Shown piece by piece: positions 1-9,041 of a stretch of 64,000 nt of DNA (the stretch's first letter is position 1; every line of letters begins with the position of its first letter). The notes under the pieces are model-generated. The model was not told where the DNA came from. It saw only the letters and a program-made list of their open reading frames with translations, and searched no databases. The position numbers were made by a program, and so were the translations under genes. This DNA is from Phaeocystidibacter luteus. GTDB lineage: Bacteria > Bacteroidota > Bacteroidia > Flavobacteriales > Schleiferiaceae. Where the stretch lies: positions 1 through 64,000 of the forward strand of contig NZ_WBVO01000013.1 in the NCBI RefSeq assembly GCF_008933115.1, given 5' to 3'.

Positions 1-20
1 GAATAACTATCTTCGCCCCC

Positions 21-1883
21 GTGATAAAAACACTCACATTCACTGCCCTAGCCTTACTCGCAAGCTTTTCACTCAAAGCTCAGCAAGATTCTATTCCCAG
101 CGATTCCGCTCGCGTAGTGCCTACCGACACCCTTACCTTCGAAGAGGCTTACTCCGCACTCAATTATCGCAATTGGGACGATCTATCCTATCGCCCCATC
201 GACAGCCTTCTAGAAGTTGGCGGTCACTGGACTCTAAACGAATGGACCCGGGATCTCTACGGACAGTTATCATGGGCCAACCTCGCAACACCTCTAACTT
301 TCCTCGTTTATCAACCCAACGAAGAAATTGGTGTACGCCCTGGATTTCAATCGTACTTTAATGGCTGGACAAGAGCTAAAGAACTTCGCTTCTACGATGT
401 GAAAGCTCCCCTTAGCGGTATTCGATACCTAAGTGGATACCAACGCGGACAACTCTTCGGTGGCTATTTCGCAGTGAATGCAAACGAACGGTTCAATATC
501 TTTTTTGATTACGAACGCGCCTCCGCTCGCGGCGATTACTTTAGTCAAGATAACCTATACGATCGCATTAACGCTTCAACACATTACCGCACCAAAAACA
601 ACAAGTACGCGATTCAAGCCGCAACTACCTGGAATCTAAACAGAGGCAGAGAGAGCGGAGGTATCACTGATCTCGACGGTTTCTCAAATCCCGATTCACT
701 CATCTCCGATCGTGAACTTGTCAACGTACGTTACTACAACTCATTTTTCAAAGCTCGCCGACTCGATTTAGCTGTGTCACAAACCTATTTGCCTTTCGCC
801 GATTCAACCGAAGCAAAGGGTATTGGCCTCTATCACGAAGGAGATCTAGATCTCGGTAATCGAACTTTTACCTCTACTGATTCCATTCTTGGCAACTACT
901 TCATCGATTCTACAATGACGATGGATAGTACACATTACGTCACCACGAATCAAGAACTCGGGCTAGTGTTCCGCTCAGGCCTTAAGTCGTTCACCTACGT
1001 AAAAGCAGGATTGGGCTATCAGTACGGTAGATTGAGCAATCCGTATACAGAGCGAACCGAAGGTTCCGTATTCGTGTCCGGGGAGCTTCGCGGAGATGCC
1101 GAAAAGTTCGACTGGATGGCTCGAGGTAAGCTCTTCGTTGGAGGAACTCAAAATGGTTCCTTCGATGCACATGGCCAGATTTCCTTTGACATTTATGACT
1201 TTGGTTTTGTTGGATTTGCCACATTCCAACAGCAAGCCCCAAGTCTTCAAAGTGAAGAGTGGTACGCCAACGATTTCATTTGGTCCAACGACTTTCAGTC
1301 TACGTTCTACCAAAAGCTCGGGGGACGCCTCAATTATGAAAAGTATGCTAGCTTCAGCCTCAACCTACAAAACTGGAGCCGACCTATATACTACGATTAT
1401 ACCTCCTTACCGGCTCAATTAGATGGAACGATGCAGCTCATTCAAGCCGAACTCGATCTGCAAATTCCACTTACCAGCTGGTTGACGGCAACTTCTCGCA
1501 CCACGCTCCAACTCACATCGGCATCACAGGATATTTTCAGATTGCCTACTTGGGTAAATCGCTCCGGGTTGTTCGGTGAATGGGAAGTTTTCGATGGCGC
1601 CCTCAAAGCGTATACAGGCTTTGAGGCCATCACGTATTCAAGTTACCGAGCCAATAGATACAACCCGGTGACGGGCGTGTTCTTCCTACATGATGACCTT
1701 CCTATCGGTGGCTTTGTATACGTGAATGCAATTGCCGGCTTCCGAATTGGAACGGCGCAGATTTATATATTGGCGGAGAATGTTGGCGAAGGCCTATTCA
1801 ATAGAGCTTATTACGCCGCTCCTTACTACCCAATGGCCGATCGAACCATCCATTTAGGTATCCGCTGGCGCTTCTTTAATTAA
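21..1883 (+). CDS. putative outer-membrane porin
   Basis: This 620-residue protein has a signal peptide (start MIKTLTFTALALLASFSLKA, cleavage near residues 20-21) followed by a long region rich in alternating Tyr/Phe/Arg and short turns. That pattern, and the C-terminal aromatic ending WRFFN, fit an outer-membrane beta-barrel. It resembles the 'putative porin' family common in Bacteroidota; the transported substrate is unknown. The start is a GTG at 21. The frame stays open to the window edge, but the signal peptide begins exactly at this codon, so I prefer it. The gene ends convergently with its neighbour, the two stop codons sharing the bases TTAA at 1880-1883. Confidence 0.75.
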   Translation: MIKTLTFTALALLASFSLKAQQDSIPSDSARVVPTDTLTFEEAYSALNYRNWDDLSYRPIDSLLEVGGHWTLNEWTRDLYGQLSWANLATPLTFLVYQPNEEIGVRPGFQSYFNGWTRAKELRFYDVKAPLSGIRYLSGYQRGQLFGGYFAVNANERFNIFFDYERASARGDYFSQDNLYDRINASTHYRTKNNKYAIQAATTWNLNRGRESGGITDLDGFSNPDSLISDRELVNVRYYNSFFKARRLDLAVSQTYLPFADSTEAKGIGLYHEGDLDLGNRTFTSTDSILGNYFIDSTMTMDSTHYVTTNQELGLVFRSGLKSFTYVKAGLGYQYGRLSNPYTERTEGSVFVSGELRGDAEKFDWMARGKLFVGGTQNGSFDAHGQISFDIYDFGFVGFATFQQQAPSLQSEEWYANDFIWSNDFQSTFYQKLGGRLNYEKYASFSLNLQNWSRPIYYDYTSLPAQLDGTMQLIQAELDLQIPLTSWLTATSRTTLQLTSASQDIFRLPTWVNRSGLFGEWEVFDGALKAYTGFEAITYSSYRANRYNPVTGVFFLHDDLPIGGFVYVNAIAGFRIGTAQIYILAENVGEGLFNRAYYAAPYYPMADRTIHLGIRWRFFN

Positions 1884-3136
1884 GTCTTCTGCTTTTGCTT
1901 GCGAGCAGCCGGGAACAAGATGTTGTTCAATATGAGTCGGTAACCCGGCGAATTCGGATGTAGCTCTAATTCAGTTGGAGGGTCGCCAACACGGTGGGTG
2001 TAGTCTTCTGGATCATGACCCCCATAAAAGGTCCATTGCCCTCTTCCAAGTTCGCCATGAATGTATCGTGCCTCATTGTCCGCTCTATTCTGCCCCATAA
2101 TCAGCACATCTGGCTTAATCAAGTCCTTGTCGTATGCTGTGGTTTGCCCCATGAAGCCAGCAATAACGCGCGTGTGATTTTGACAAAGCATTGATGGAAT
2201 CACATCCCATTTGGCCGAATATTCGAAGAGCGTGAAGAAATCATTTTCGGCATCAATCCTTCTTCGATTCGTCATATCGATGTTAGAGAATTCATACTCA
2301 TTCGGATTCTGACTCAATCTGAAATCTTCAAATGCCAAGGTTCGGCTAAAATCGATTCGGCCCTGGTAGCCGGGATCTGAAGGGTCACCATCAAACATTG
2401 GCTCACAGATGTCAACGCCTTCGGCAGATAGTGCTATGTCGTAACTGTCCGTCGCAGAGCACATGGCAAATAGAAATCCACCTCCCGCAACGTATTCCTT
2501 TATTCTGAGCGCTACAGCAAGTTTGAGTTCACTCACCTTATCGAATCCGAGCCTTCTCGCCTCAGATTCCATTTCGAGCTTTTGCTCAATATACCAGGCT
2601 GCAGTTCTAAAACTGCTGTAGAATTTTCCATACTGACCCGTGAAATCTTCATGGTGTAGGTGAAGCCAATCGTACTTGGTGAGCTCGTCGTTGAGAACCT
2701 CTTCATCATAAATGATATCGTAAGGAATCTCAGCATAAGTAAGAACGAGGGTAACAGCATCATCCCAAGGTTGATTTCCCTCTGGAGAGTAAACCGCAAT
2801 TTTTGGAGCTTTCTCCAACTTTACAGCTTCCATGTTTACTGAAGGGCTGGCAATCTGAGCAAGGAGTCCATCCGCTTCACCATCGGTTATAGTTTCGAAT
2901 GTCACTCCGCGGATGGTACATTCTCTAGTGAGGCCCTCGAATGAGGGAATCATGAAACTGCCTCCTTCATAATTCAATAGCCATTGTACTTCGCTTCCGC
3001 GCGCCAGCGACCAATAGGCAATTCCATATGATTTTAGGTGGTCGCGCTGACCTTCTTCCGACATAGGGATGAGTACCCAATCGGCGAATGATGAAAAACT
3101 GAGTACTGAAAGTAGAAGGATGAGTTTAGAACGCAT
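1880..3136 (-). CDS. secreted 'asparagine synthetase B'-like protein of unknown function
   Basis: The protein of 418 residues begins MRSKLILLLSVLSFSSFA, a signal peptide, so it is exported. In flavobacteria, proteins of this type beside dnaB are commonly labelled 'asparagine synthetase B', but I see no N-terminal catalytic Cys of a glutamine amidotransferase and no AsnB ATP-pyrophosphatase domain. The middle part (for example DWLHLHHEDF and GGGFLFAMCSA) reads more like a glutamine-amidotransferase-like alpha/beta fold. The frame opens upstream to 3190, but the Met at 3136 fits the signal peptide. That start overlaps the dnaB 3' end by 11 bp, so the two genes are probably cotranscribed. The function is unknown. 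Confidence 0.7.
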   Translation of the reverse strand: MRSKLILLLSVLSFSSFADWVLIPMSEEGQRDHLKSYGIAYWSLARGSEVQWLLNYEGGSFMIPSFEGLTRECTIRGVTFETITDGEADGLLAQIASPSVNMEAVKLEKAPKIAVYSPEGNQPWDDAVTLVLTYAEIPYDIIYDEEVLNDELTKYDWLHLHHEDFTGQYGKFYSSFRTAAWYIEQKLEMESEARRLGFDKVSELKLAVALRIKEYVAGGGFLFAMCSATDSYDIALSAEGVDICEPMFDGDPSDPGYQGRIDFSRTLAFEDFRLSQNPNEYEFSNIDMTNRRRIDAENDFFTLFEYSAKWDVIPSMLCQNHTRVIAGFMGQTTAYDKDLIKPDVLIMGQNRADNEARYIHGELGRGQWTFYGGHDPEDYTHRVGDPPTELELHPNSPGYRLILNNILFPAARKQKQKT

Positions 3137-4640
3137 CCGTAGGGTCTGGAGCAGAGAAGTCACCTCCGAAATAATCTCCCGATTCTTCATCAGAATTCAT
3201 TTTTGATTCAATGAGCGAAGGCTCTAAAGGCCCACCCATATCGTCAAGGTCGGAGAATTTCGCCATATGGCCTTCAAATTTCAACCTAACATTTTCCAAA
3301 CTACCGTTACGGTGCTTGGCAATGATGAATTCACCTTGAGCTTCGCATGGGCTTCCATCATCGTCCCACTCGGTAATTCCGTAGTATTCTGGACGATAGA
3401 TGAATGATACGATATCGGCATCTTGCTCAATCGCTCCTGATTCACGAAGGTCGGATAGAAGTGGACGCTTGCTACCTCCACGTGTTTCAACGGCACGACT
3501 TAACTGAGAAAGCGCGATAACTGGAACACTTAGTTCCTTCGCAATACTCTTCAAGGAACGTGAAATAGTGGAAATTTCTTGCTCACGGTTGCCGCTTGAT
3601 TTACCACCTCCTGCGGTCATCAACTGCAAGTAGTCGATTACGATGATGCCAACATTGTGTTGGGCAACCAGACGGCGACATTTTGCGCGCATGTCGAATA
3701 CCGAAAGGGCTGGCGTGTCATCGATGAAAATTGGAGCATCTTCCAAGTTCTTTACCTTGGCCAAAAGCTGCTGCCACTCGTGATCGTCGAGGTTTCCTTT
3801 ACGCAGTTTCTCGGATGAAAGTCCGGTTTCGCTGGAAATCAAACGCGTAATCAACTGAACGGAGCTCATCTCCAAAGAGAACACAGCTACGGCAGTGTTG
3901 TGATCAATAGCCATGTTTCTGGCCATGGATAAAACGAATGCGGTTTTACCCATACCAGGACGAGCCGCGATAATGATCAAGTCAGAACGCTGCCATCCCG
4001 AAGTAACTCGGTCGACCTGCGTGAAGCCAGAAGGAATACCAGAAAGTCCTTCCTTTTTGCTGATTTCCTCGATTCGAGCAATAGCTTGATGAATAAGGTC
4101 TTGAGAGGACTCGTAGTTCTTCTTCAAGTTGCCTTGAGCCACATTAAAGAGACTCTGTTCAGCTTTGTCGAGAAGGTCTAGTACATCTGCACTCTCGTCG
4201 AATGCATCACTGATGATTTCGCTAGAAATACGAATCAGTTCACGTTGAATGTGCTTTTGCACAATGATGCGCGCATGGTATTCAATGTGAGCGGAAGACG
4301 ATACACGCTGACTCAAATGCACGAGGTAGTACTCGCCTCCAACAGTTTCTAGGAAACCTTGCTTTCGGAGGTCCTGAGAAACGGTTAGAATGTCGATTGC
4401 TTCGGAGCGTCCGAATAGATCGTGAATCGACTGATAGATCTTCTTGTGTGCGTCTTTGTAGAAAGCATCCGGACTGAGAATGTCAATCACCTGGTTGAGT
4501 GCACTATTGTCGATAAGCAATGCACCAAGCACTGCTTCTTCGAGCTCAAGTGCTTGTGGTGGAACACGTCCTTGCTCCAGTTGAACGACTGGATTGTTGG
4601 ACTTTTTCCTCGGCTTTGGATTGTTTTCTGGCTGATTCAT
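3126..4640 (-). CDS. dnaB: replicative DNA helicase DnaB
   Basis: This hexameric 5'-3' helicase unwinds DNA at the replication fork and loads primase. The protein has 504 residues, normal for the family. The N-terminal DnaB domain covers about residues 22-125 and the RecA-like ATPase domain begins near 195, with Walker A ARPGMGKT at 226-233 and the Walker B region VIDYLQLM. There is no intein and no frameshift. A promoter lies directly upstream (-7 box at 4648-4655), and the downstream secreted-protein gene overlaps its end by 11 bp. Confidence 0.98.
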   Translation of the reverse strand: MNQPENNPKPRKKSNNPVVQLEQGRVPPQALELEEAVLGALLIDNSALNQVIDILSPDAFYKDAHKKIYQSIHDLFGRSEAIDILTVSQDLRKQGFLETVGGEYYLVHLSQRVSSSAHIEYHARIIVQKHIQRELIRISSEIISDAFDESADVLDLLDKAEQSLFNVAQGNLKKNYESSQDLIHQAIARIEEISKKEGLSGIPSGFTQVDRVTSGWQRSDLIIIAARPGMGKTAFVLSMARNMAIDHNTAVAVFSLEMSSVQLITRLISSETGLSSEKLRKGNLDDHEWQQLLAKVKNLEDAPIFIDDTPALSVFDMRAKCRRLVAQHNVGIIVIDYLQLMTAGGGKSSGNREQEISTISRSLKSIAKELSVPVIALSQLSRAVETRGGSKRPLLSDLRESGAIEQDADIVSFIYRPEYYGITEWDDDGSPCEAQGEFIIAKHRNGSLENVRLKFEGHMAKFSDLDDMGGPLEPSLIESKMNSDEESGDYFGGDFSAPDPTDAF

Positions 4641-4647
4641 AGACTTT

Positions 4648-4676
4648 CAAAAGTACGAATAACACGATGCGCAAAA
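4648..4676 (-). promoter_or_regulatory. dnaB promoter, Bacteroidota type
   Basis: On the minus strand, TACTTTTG (4648-4655) matches the -7 consensus TAnnTTTG, and TTTTG at 4672-4676 fits the -33 element with a spacer of 16 bp. Only 7 nt separate the -7 box from the dnaB ATG, so the predicted transcript has almost no 5' leader. Confidence 0.7.
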
Positions 4677-4782
4677 CACGCAAACGGACCTAGTTTTTAA
4701 CGATTTCACTTCTATTGAAATTACCCCGTAATCAACATGTTACGATGGTTCAATTGAAGTGTTTGGGTCCTAAATACACTTA

Positions 4783-4821
4783 CTGACACGGCGATTGACA
4801 GACTGTCGGTACACCTGTCAG
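4783..4821. promoter_or_regulatory. cluster of CTGACA/TGTCRG half-sites
   Basis: Three related half-sites sit within 39 bp: CTGACA at 4783-4788, the odd palindrome GACAG-A-CTGTC at 4797-4807 running into TGTCGG (4804-4809), and TGTCAG at 4816-4821. A similar CTGACA-N13-TGTCGG pair lies upstream of lon at 41249-41273. This could be an operator or an activator site; no regulator can be named from the sequence. Confidence 0.35.
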
Positions 4822-4826
4822 AAACC

Positions 4827-4856
4827 AAAAAGCCGCCGAAGATTCCGGCGGCTTTT
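4827..4856 (-). terminator. terminator after accA (possibly bidirectional)
   Basis: A 7-bp GC stem, GCCGCCG (4832-4838) with CGGCGGC (4846-4852), and a 7-nt loop are flanked by an A-run (4827-4831) and a T-run (4853-4856). On the minus strand this gives a U-tract after the stem, 20 bp beyond the accA stop. It separates accA from dnaB. Confidence 0.85.
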
Positions 4857-4876
4857 CGGATATGTGAATGAGCGAC

Positions 4877-5830
4877 TTATTCGCTGTATACACCCATTTG
4901 ACTGAACTTCTCTACGCGCTTGTCGATGAGCTTGTCGGTATCGACACTTTTCAACTTTGCGTACTGTTTAGAAATCTCTTCCTTCACAGTTTCGTAGATC
5001 GCTTCTGGGTCGTTGTGTGCTCCACCTAGTGGCTCTTTGATGATGCCGTCGATGAGTTTATTCTTGAGCATATCTTGAGCGGTGAGCTTCAATGCAGAAG
5101 CAGCCTGCTCTTTGAAATCCCATGATCTCCATAAGATTGAAGAACAACTTTCTGGAGAGATTACAGAGTACCATGTATTCTCTAGCATAAGCACTTTATC
5201 TCCAACACCAATTCCCAATGCGCCACCAGAAGCACCTTCGCCAATGATGATGCAGATGATTGGCACACGGAGGCGAGCCATTTCGAAGATGTTGCGAGCA
5301 ATTGCCTCACCTTGACCTCTTTCTTCGGCTTCCAAACCAGGGAACGCCCCCGGAGTGTCGATGAGAGCAACAACTGGTCGATTGAATTTCTCGGCCATTT
5401 TCATCAAGCGCAGTGCCTTTCTATATCCTTCTGGATTTGGCATACCGAAATTACGGTACTGACGCATTTTAGTGTTGATTCCCTTCTGCTGGCCGATGAA
5501 CATATAGGATTCACCGTTTATCTCACCCCAGCCACCAACCATGGCCTTGTCGTCTTTTACACCTCTATCTCCGTGAAGCTCAATGAAGTTTCCTTCAGTC
5601 ATCGCTTCGATGTAGGCAAGGGTATAGGGTCTTTGTGGGTGACGTGAAAGTTGAACTCTTTGCCATGGAGTTAAGTTCTTGGCTATTTCCTTGCGCGTTT
5701 GCACAATTCTCTTCTCGAGCTCTTTGATGCTCTTAGCCATGTCCGTGTTTGTCTCTTGCTCGAGTCCACGGGCTTTTACAAGCTGTTCTTCCAGCTCCTG
5801 AATGGGAGTTTCGAAGTCTAGATAGTCCAT
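4877..5830 (-). CDS. accA: acetyl-CoA carboxylase carboxyltransferase subunit alpha
   Basis: AccA, with AccD, transfers the carboxyl group from carboxybiotin to acetyl-CoA in the first committed step of fatty-acid synthesis. The protein has 317 residues, the usual length. It shows an N-terminal helical coiled segment (residues 1-45), the crotonase-like carboxyltransferase core with the glycine-rich [12 protein letters not shown] loop, and the conserved segment [14 protein letters not shown]. It is the last gene of the tgt, LptF/G, EamA, accA run and is followed by a clear terminator. A biotin ligase, which would charge the partner carrier protein, lies far away at 50863. Confidence 0.97.
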   Translation of the reverse strand: MDYLDFETPIQELEEQLVKARGLEQETNTDMAKSIKELEKRIVQTRKEIAKNLTPWQRVQLSRHPQRPYTLAYIEAMTEGNFIELHGDRGVKDDKAMVGGWGEINGESYMFIGQQKGINTKMRQYRNFGMPNPEGYRKALRLMKMAEKFNRPVVALIDTPGAFPGLEAEERGQGEAIARNIFEMARLRVPIICIIIGEGASGGALGIGVGDKVLMLENTWYSVISPESCSSILWRSWDFKEQAASALKLTAQDMLKNKLIDGIIKEPLGGAHNDPEAIYETVKEEISKQYAKLKSVDTDKLIDKRVEKFSQMGVYSE

Positions 5831-5869
5831 TGTAATGACTTTGTTAGGGGGTGCAAATTACAAATATCC

Positions 5870-6778
5870 CTATTGTTGTTGCGCTAATTTGCGCTTACGT
5901 TTTCTCTTCAACCAGCCGTTCGTAACTACTGCGGCCAGGATTATCAAAGTGCCAAAGTAAAATTCTTTCGACATCTTCTCCTCATCTCCGAGTATTAAAT
6001 ATGCCGCCAAGATGCCGTAAACTGGCTCCAAATTGATGGTGAGCACCACCGTAAATGGACTCAAGTGGCGCATCACTTCTACAGATTGAATGAAAGCATA
6101 GGCCGTGGCGAGAATCCCCAAGAGCATGAGATAGCCTACGTCTGGTAATGTGGGAACTATAGATTCGACGGTTCTGTCACTAAAGAGAATGGTGGCTGTC
6201 AAGAACAGAGCGACAAGTGCCCATCCCCCAAAGAGTTCGTGAACGGTGATGACGGCCGAGCTTTCCTTCTTAACCAATAGTCCGTTGATAACAGAGAATG
6301 AGGCGGAAAGAAAGGCTGAAATTAAGGCGACGATAATACCTGTGGCGTAATCGTTTTCACTCCAGAAGATGGTTGATACACCAATGATCACCGCAACCCC
6401 AAGGAGTATTTCCGACCAGGCTACTTTCCTCTTGAAAAAGATGGGTTCTAAGATGGAAACGAATAAAGCCGCAGAGCCCATGCATGCCAAGGTGATGCTG
6501 ACATTTGAGATTTTTATGGCATGGAAGAATGTTATCCAATGCAGTGCGATTACCCCGCCCGCTGCATAGAGTTTGTAGCGCATTGCACCTTTAACCGCGG
6601 TGGAGGTCTTCTTATACTTTAAGAAAATGTAGATAGCTACAACCGCTATGAACATGCGATGAGCCACAAGAGGGATTGCATCCAAGGAAATCAGATCACC
6701 CAGGATGGCAGTGAAACCCCAAAGGAAAACCACAAAGTGGAGCTTCAGCTGGCTGCGAACATCATCACTTTGGTGCAA
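5870..6778 (-). CDS. EamA/DMT-family membrane transporter
   Basis: The 302-residue protein has about ten hydrophobic helices in two homologous halves, the layout of the drug/metabolite transporter superfamily (two EamA domains). The C-terminus is a basic cytoplasmic tail. The first Met lies inside the end of the upstream LptF/G-type gene (14-bp overlap), and 39 bp separate it from accA, so it belongs to that operon. The substrate cannot be told from the sequence. Confidence 0.9.
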   Translation of the reverse strand: MHQSDDVRSQLKLHFVVFLWGFTAILGDLISLDAIPLVAHRMFIAVVAIYIFLKYKKTSTAVKGAMRYKLYAAGGVIALHWITFFHAIKISNVSITLACMGSAALFVSILEPIFFKRKVAWSEILLGVAVIIGVSTIFWSENDYATGIIVALISAFLSASFSVINGLLVKKESSAVITVHELFGGWALVALFLTATILFSDRTVESIVPTLPDVGYLMLLGILATAYAFIQSVEVMRHLSPFTVVLTINLEPVYGILAAYLILGDEEKMSKEFYFGTLIILAAVVTNGWLKRKRKRKLAQQQ

Positions 6779-7844
6779 TGCGGAATGTATAAAGGCCTAA
6801 TAAGGCGAATACTATGTTGGGAGTCCATACCGCGAGTATAGGCGATACGGTTCCATTTACAGATAGGGCCGTGCTGACTTCCATGAAGAAGATATAAATC
6901 ATCACCAACACCAACCCTACGGCTATGTTTATCCCAAGTCCGCCTCTTCGCTTCCTGGAGCTAATAGACACTCCAATCAGAACCAAAATGAAGCTTGAAA
7001 AAGGATAGGCCGTTCGATTGTGAAGCTCGATTTCGTGCTCACTCAGCAGCTCCGAACCTCTAATTTTCTCCTTCTCGATAAACTCTATGAGCTTAGGTGT
7101 GGTCATCATTTGGGTGACCGATAGTTCCGGCACGATGTCATTGGCCCCAAAAACAAACGTAGTGTCCATTCTTCGACCTGCCCTCAACCGTTCGGTGCCG
7201 TCGGGGGAAATCTCCCTAATCCGCCAGTTGTCCAAACGCCAAGTGTTTTGAATGGAGTCGAACCGCAAATAGTCTACGGATAGTTTTGAAACGAGCGTGT
7301 TGTTCTCGTAAACGTCGTAGCTGAAGTCATAGCCGGTGTGTCTATCTGGACTAAAACTTCTAAAGTATACAATGTGGCCGGGTTCGACCTGGCGAAATAG
7401 CTCTTGAGTTTTTCGGTTATCTCTAACCTTGGTGTACTTCGCCTCAAAATTGAGTCGGTCGATATTGGTCTGCGGTATCAGATAATGGTTGACTGCAGAG
7501 CTGAGGAGGAAAATGAAAAAAGCTCCAACAAAGTAGGGAAGTGTAAATCGCGCAAAGCTTCTTCCTCCTGTAAGAATCGGAACGATTTCCGTATTATTCG
7601 CCAGCTTAGAGGTGAAGTATATCGTAGCGAGGAATAAGATTAATGCACTGAAGAGGTTCCCGTAGAAGACAATGAAGTTGGCGTAGTAATCGAAGACTAT
7701 TTCCTCAAGTGTGGCGCCGTTAGTCGTGAAATCATCAAGCTTCTCTGAGATGTCAATTACTACTGCAATGAGCATCAACAGCACAAAGAACAAAGTGAAT
7801 GTCCCCAGAAATTTCTTCAGGATGTATAAATCTATCTTTTTCAA
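6765..7844 (-). CDS. LptF/LptG-type lipopolysaccharide-export permease
   Basis: This is a member of the YjgP/YjgQ (LptF/LptG) family, which with LptB drives LPS from the inner membrane to the Lpt bridge. The 359 residues show N-terminal membrane helices (ILKKFLGTFTLFFVLLM start, then further helices to about residue 120), a periplasmic beta-jellyroll-like middle, and three C-terminal helices beginning near FSSFILVLIGVSI. The gene begins at the base next to the tgt stop (7844/7845), which indicates tight coupling. LptF and LptG cannot be told apart from this sequence. Confidence 0.92.
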   Translation of the reverse strand: MKKIDLYILKKFLGTFTLFFVLLMLIAVVIDISEKLDDFTTNGATLEEIVFDYYANFIVFYGNLFSALILFLATIYFTSKLANNTEIVPILTGGRSFARFTLPYFVGAFFIFLLSSAVNHYLIPQTNIDRLNFEAKYTKVRDNRKTQELFRQVEPGHIVYFRSFSPDRHTGYDFSYDVYENNTLVSKLSVDYLRFDSIQNTWRLDNWRIREISPDGTERLRAGRRMDTTFVFGANDIVPELSVTQMMTTPKLIEFIEKEKIRGSELLSEHEIELHNRTAYPFSSFILVLIGVSISSRKRRGGLGINIAVGLVLVMIYIFFMEVSTALSVNGTVSPILAVWTPNIVFALLGLYTFRIAPK

Positions 7845-8975
7845 TTAAAGACGATTTTGAAGTTTAGGAACCATGACGTTCTTCCATTCTGCAAAGGTGC
7901 CTTCCTGGATTTTTTGTCTGGCCTGCTTCACTAACCACAAATAGAACCTCAAATTGTGCAAAGAGGCGATTTGGCGACCCAAATATTCATTTGCTTGAAA
8001 CAAGTGGCGAACGTACGCCTTCGAATAGATGGAATCCACGAAGCTATCGCCATTTGGGTCAAGTGGACTAAAATCCTTGGCCCATTTCGCATTCTTGATG
8101 TTCATGATGCCTTCGGAAGTAAAGATCTGACCATTGCGTCCGTTTCTGGCGGGCATCACGCAATCAAACATATCTACTCCCAATGCAATATTCTCCAGAA
8201 TGTTCGCTGGAGTACCAACGCCCATTAAATATCGCGGTTTGTCTTTTGGAAGAATATCACAAACGAGCTCGCTCATTTCATACATATCCTCATGGGGCTC
8301 ACCTACGCTCAACCCACCAATAGCGTAGCCTTCTCTGTCGGTTTGCGCTATGTATTCGGCCGACTGTTTTCTGAGTTCCGGATATACAGAGCCCTGAACG
8401 ATAGGGAAGAGCGTTTGATCATATCCGTAAAGTGGATCGGTTTCATCAAACCTGCGGATGCATCGATCTAACCAACGATGCGTTCTATCCATCGCCTCTT
8501 TGGCGTACTGTACATCACATGGATAAGGTGTGCACTCGTCAAAAGCCATAATGATATCGGCCCCAATCTGACGCTGAACGTCCATCACATTCTCCGGAGT
8601 AAAGAGATGTGTGGAGCCATCAATATGTGATTTGAACTTTACACCTTGCTCGGTAATCTTACTGATGTCATCTAGGGAATACACCTGAAATCCACCACTA
8701 TCGGTGAGAATAGGGCGTTCCCAATTCATGAACTTGTGCAAGCCACCCGCCGCTTGTAGGGTTTCAGTACCTGGACGTAGGTAAAGGTGATATGTGTTTC
8801 CGAGTATGATTTCGGCTTTCACATCATTCACCAACTCGGGTTGATGGACGGCTTTGACAGAGGCCACTGTGCCTACGGGCATGAAAATCGGAGTTTCGAT
8901 TTCACCGTGGGCGGTGGTCAATTTTCCGGCTCTCGCCTTAGATTGCTTGTCGGTCGCTTGCAGTTCAAACTTCAT
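7845..8975 (-). CDS. tgt: tRNA-guanine(34) transglycosylase (queuine tRNA-ribosyltransferase)
   Basis: Tgt exchanges guanine for preQ1 at position 34 of GUN-anticodon tRNAs. The frame opens at 9158, but the family N-terminus starts at the Met at 8975 (MKFELQATD), giving 376 residues, and a promoter lies between the two positions. Asp92 in TDSGGFQVYS is the general acid/base residue, and Asp271 in MFDCVMPARNGRNG is the expected nucleophile. The zinc site is unusual: the CxCxxC positions 309, 311 and 314 are Gly, Ser and Asp, while His340 remains. It leads the operon with the LptF/G permease, EamA and accA. Confidence 0.96.
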   Translation of the reverse strand: MKFELQATDKQSKARAGKLTTAHGEIETPIFMPVGTVASVKAVHQPELVNDVKAEIILGNTYHLYLRPGTETLQAAGGLHKFMNWERPILTDSGGFQVYSLDDISKITEQGVKFKSHIDGSTHLFTPENVMDVQRQIGADIIMAFDECTPYPCDVQYAKEAMDRTHRWLDRCIRRFDETDPLYGYDQTLFPIVQGSVYPELRKQSAEYIAQTDREGYAIGGLSVGEPHEDMYEMSELVCDILPKDKPRYLMGVGTPANILENIALGVDMFDCVMPARNGRNGQIFTSEGIMNIKNAKWAKDFSPLDPNGDSFVDSIYSKAYVRHLFQANEYLGRQIASLHNLRFYLWLVKQARQKIQEGTFAEWKNVMVPKLQNRL

Positions 8976-8979
8976 CGGG

Positions 8980-9007
8980 CAAAAATAGGGCAAATTTCTA
9001 CGAGCAA
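8980..9007 (-). promoter_or_regulatory. tgt promoter
   Basis: On the minus strand, TATTTTTG (8980-8987) matches TAnnTTTG, and TTG at 9005-9007 lies 17 bp upstream as the -33 element. Only 4 nt (8976-8979) separate the box from the tgt ATG, which predicts a leaderless mRNA. Confidence 0.7.
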
Positions 9008-9030
9008 CGTGCAGCTGAACGCTACCTTTG
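8994..9030 (+). promoter_or_regulatory. promoter of the glycosyltransferase-rsmG operon
   Basis: TACCTTTG (9023-9030) is a perfect -7 box 11 nt before the ATG at 9042. ATTTC (8994-8998) is a plausible but imperfect -33 element at a spacing of 24 bp. It overlaps the oppositely oriented tgt promoter within a 66-bp intergenic region. Confidence 0.6.
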
Positions 9031-9041
9031 CGCCTCAACCT

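Noticed and set aside
8787-9041. An N-terminal extension of the glycosyltransferase.
   Set aside because: It runs antisense through the tgt coding region and across the divergent promoter. The membrane helix begins right after the ATG at 9042.
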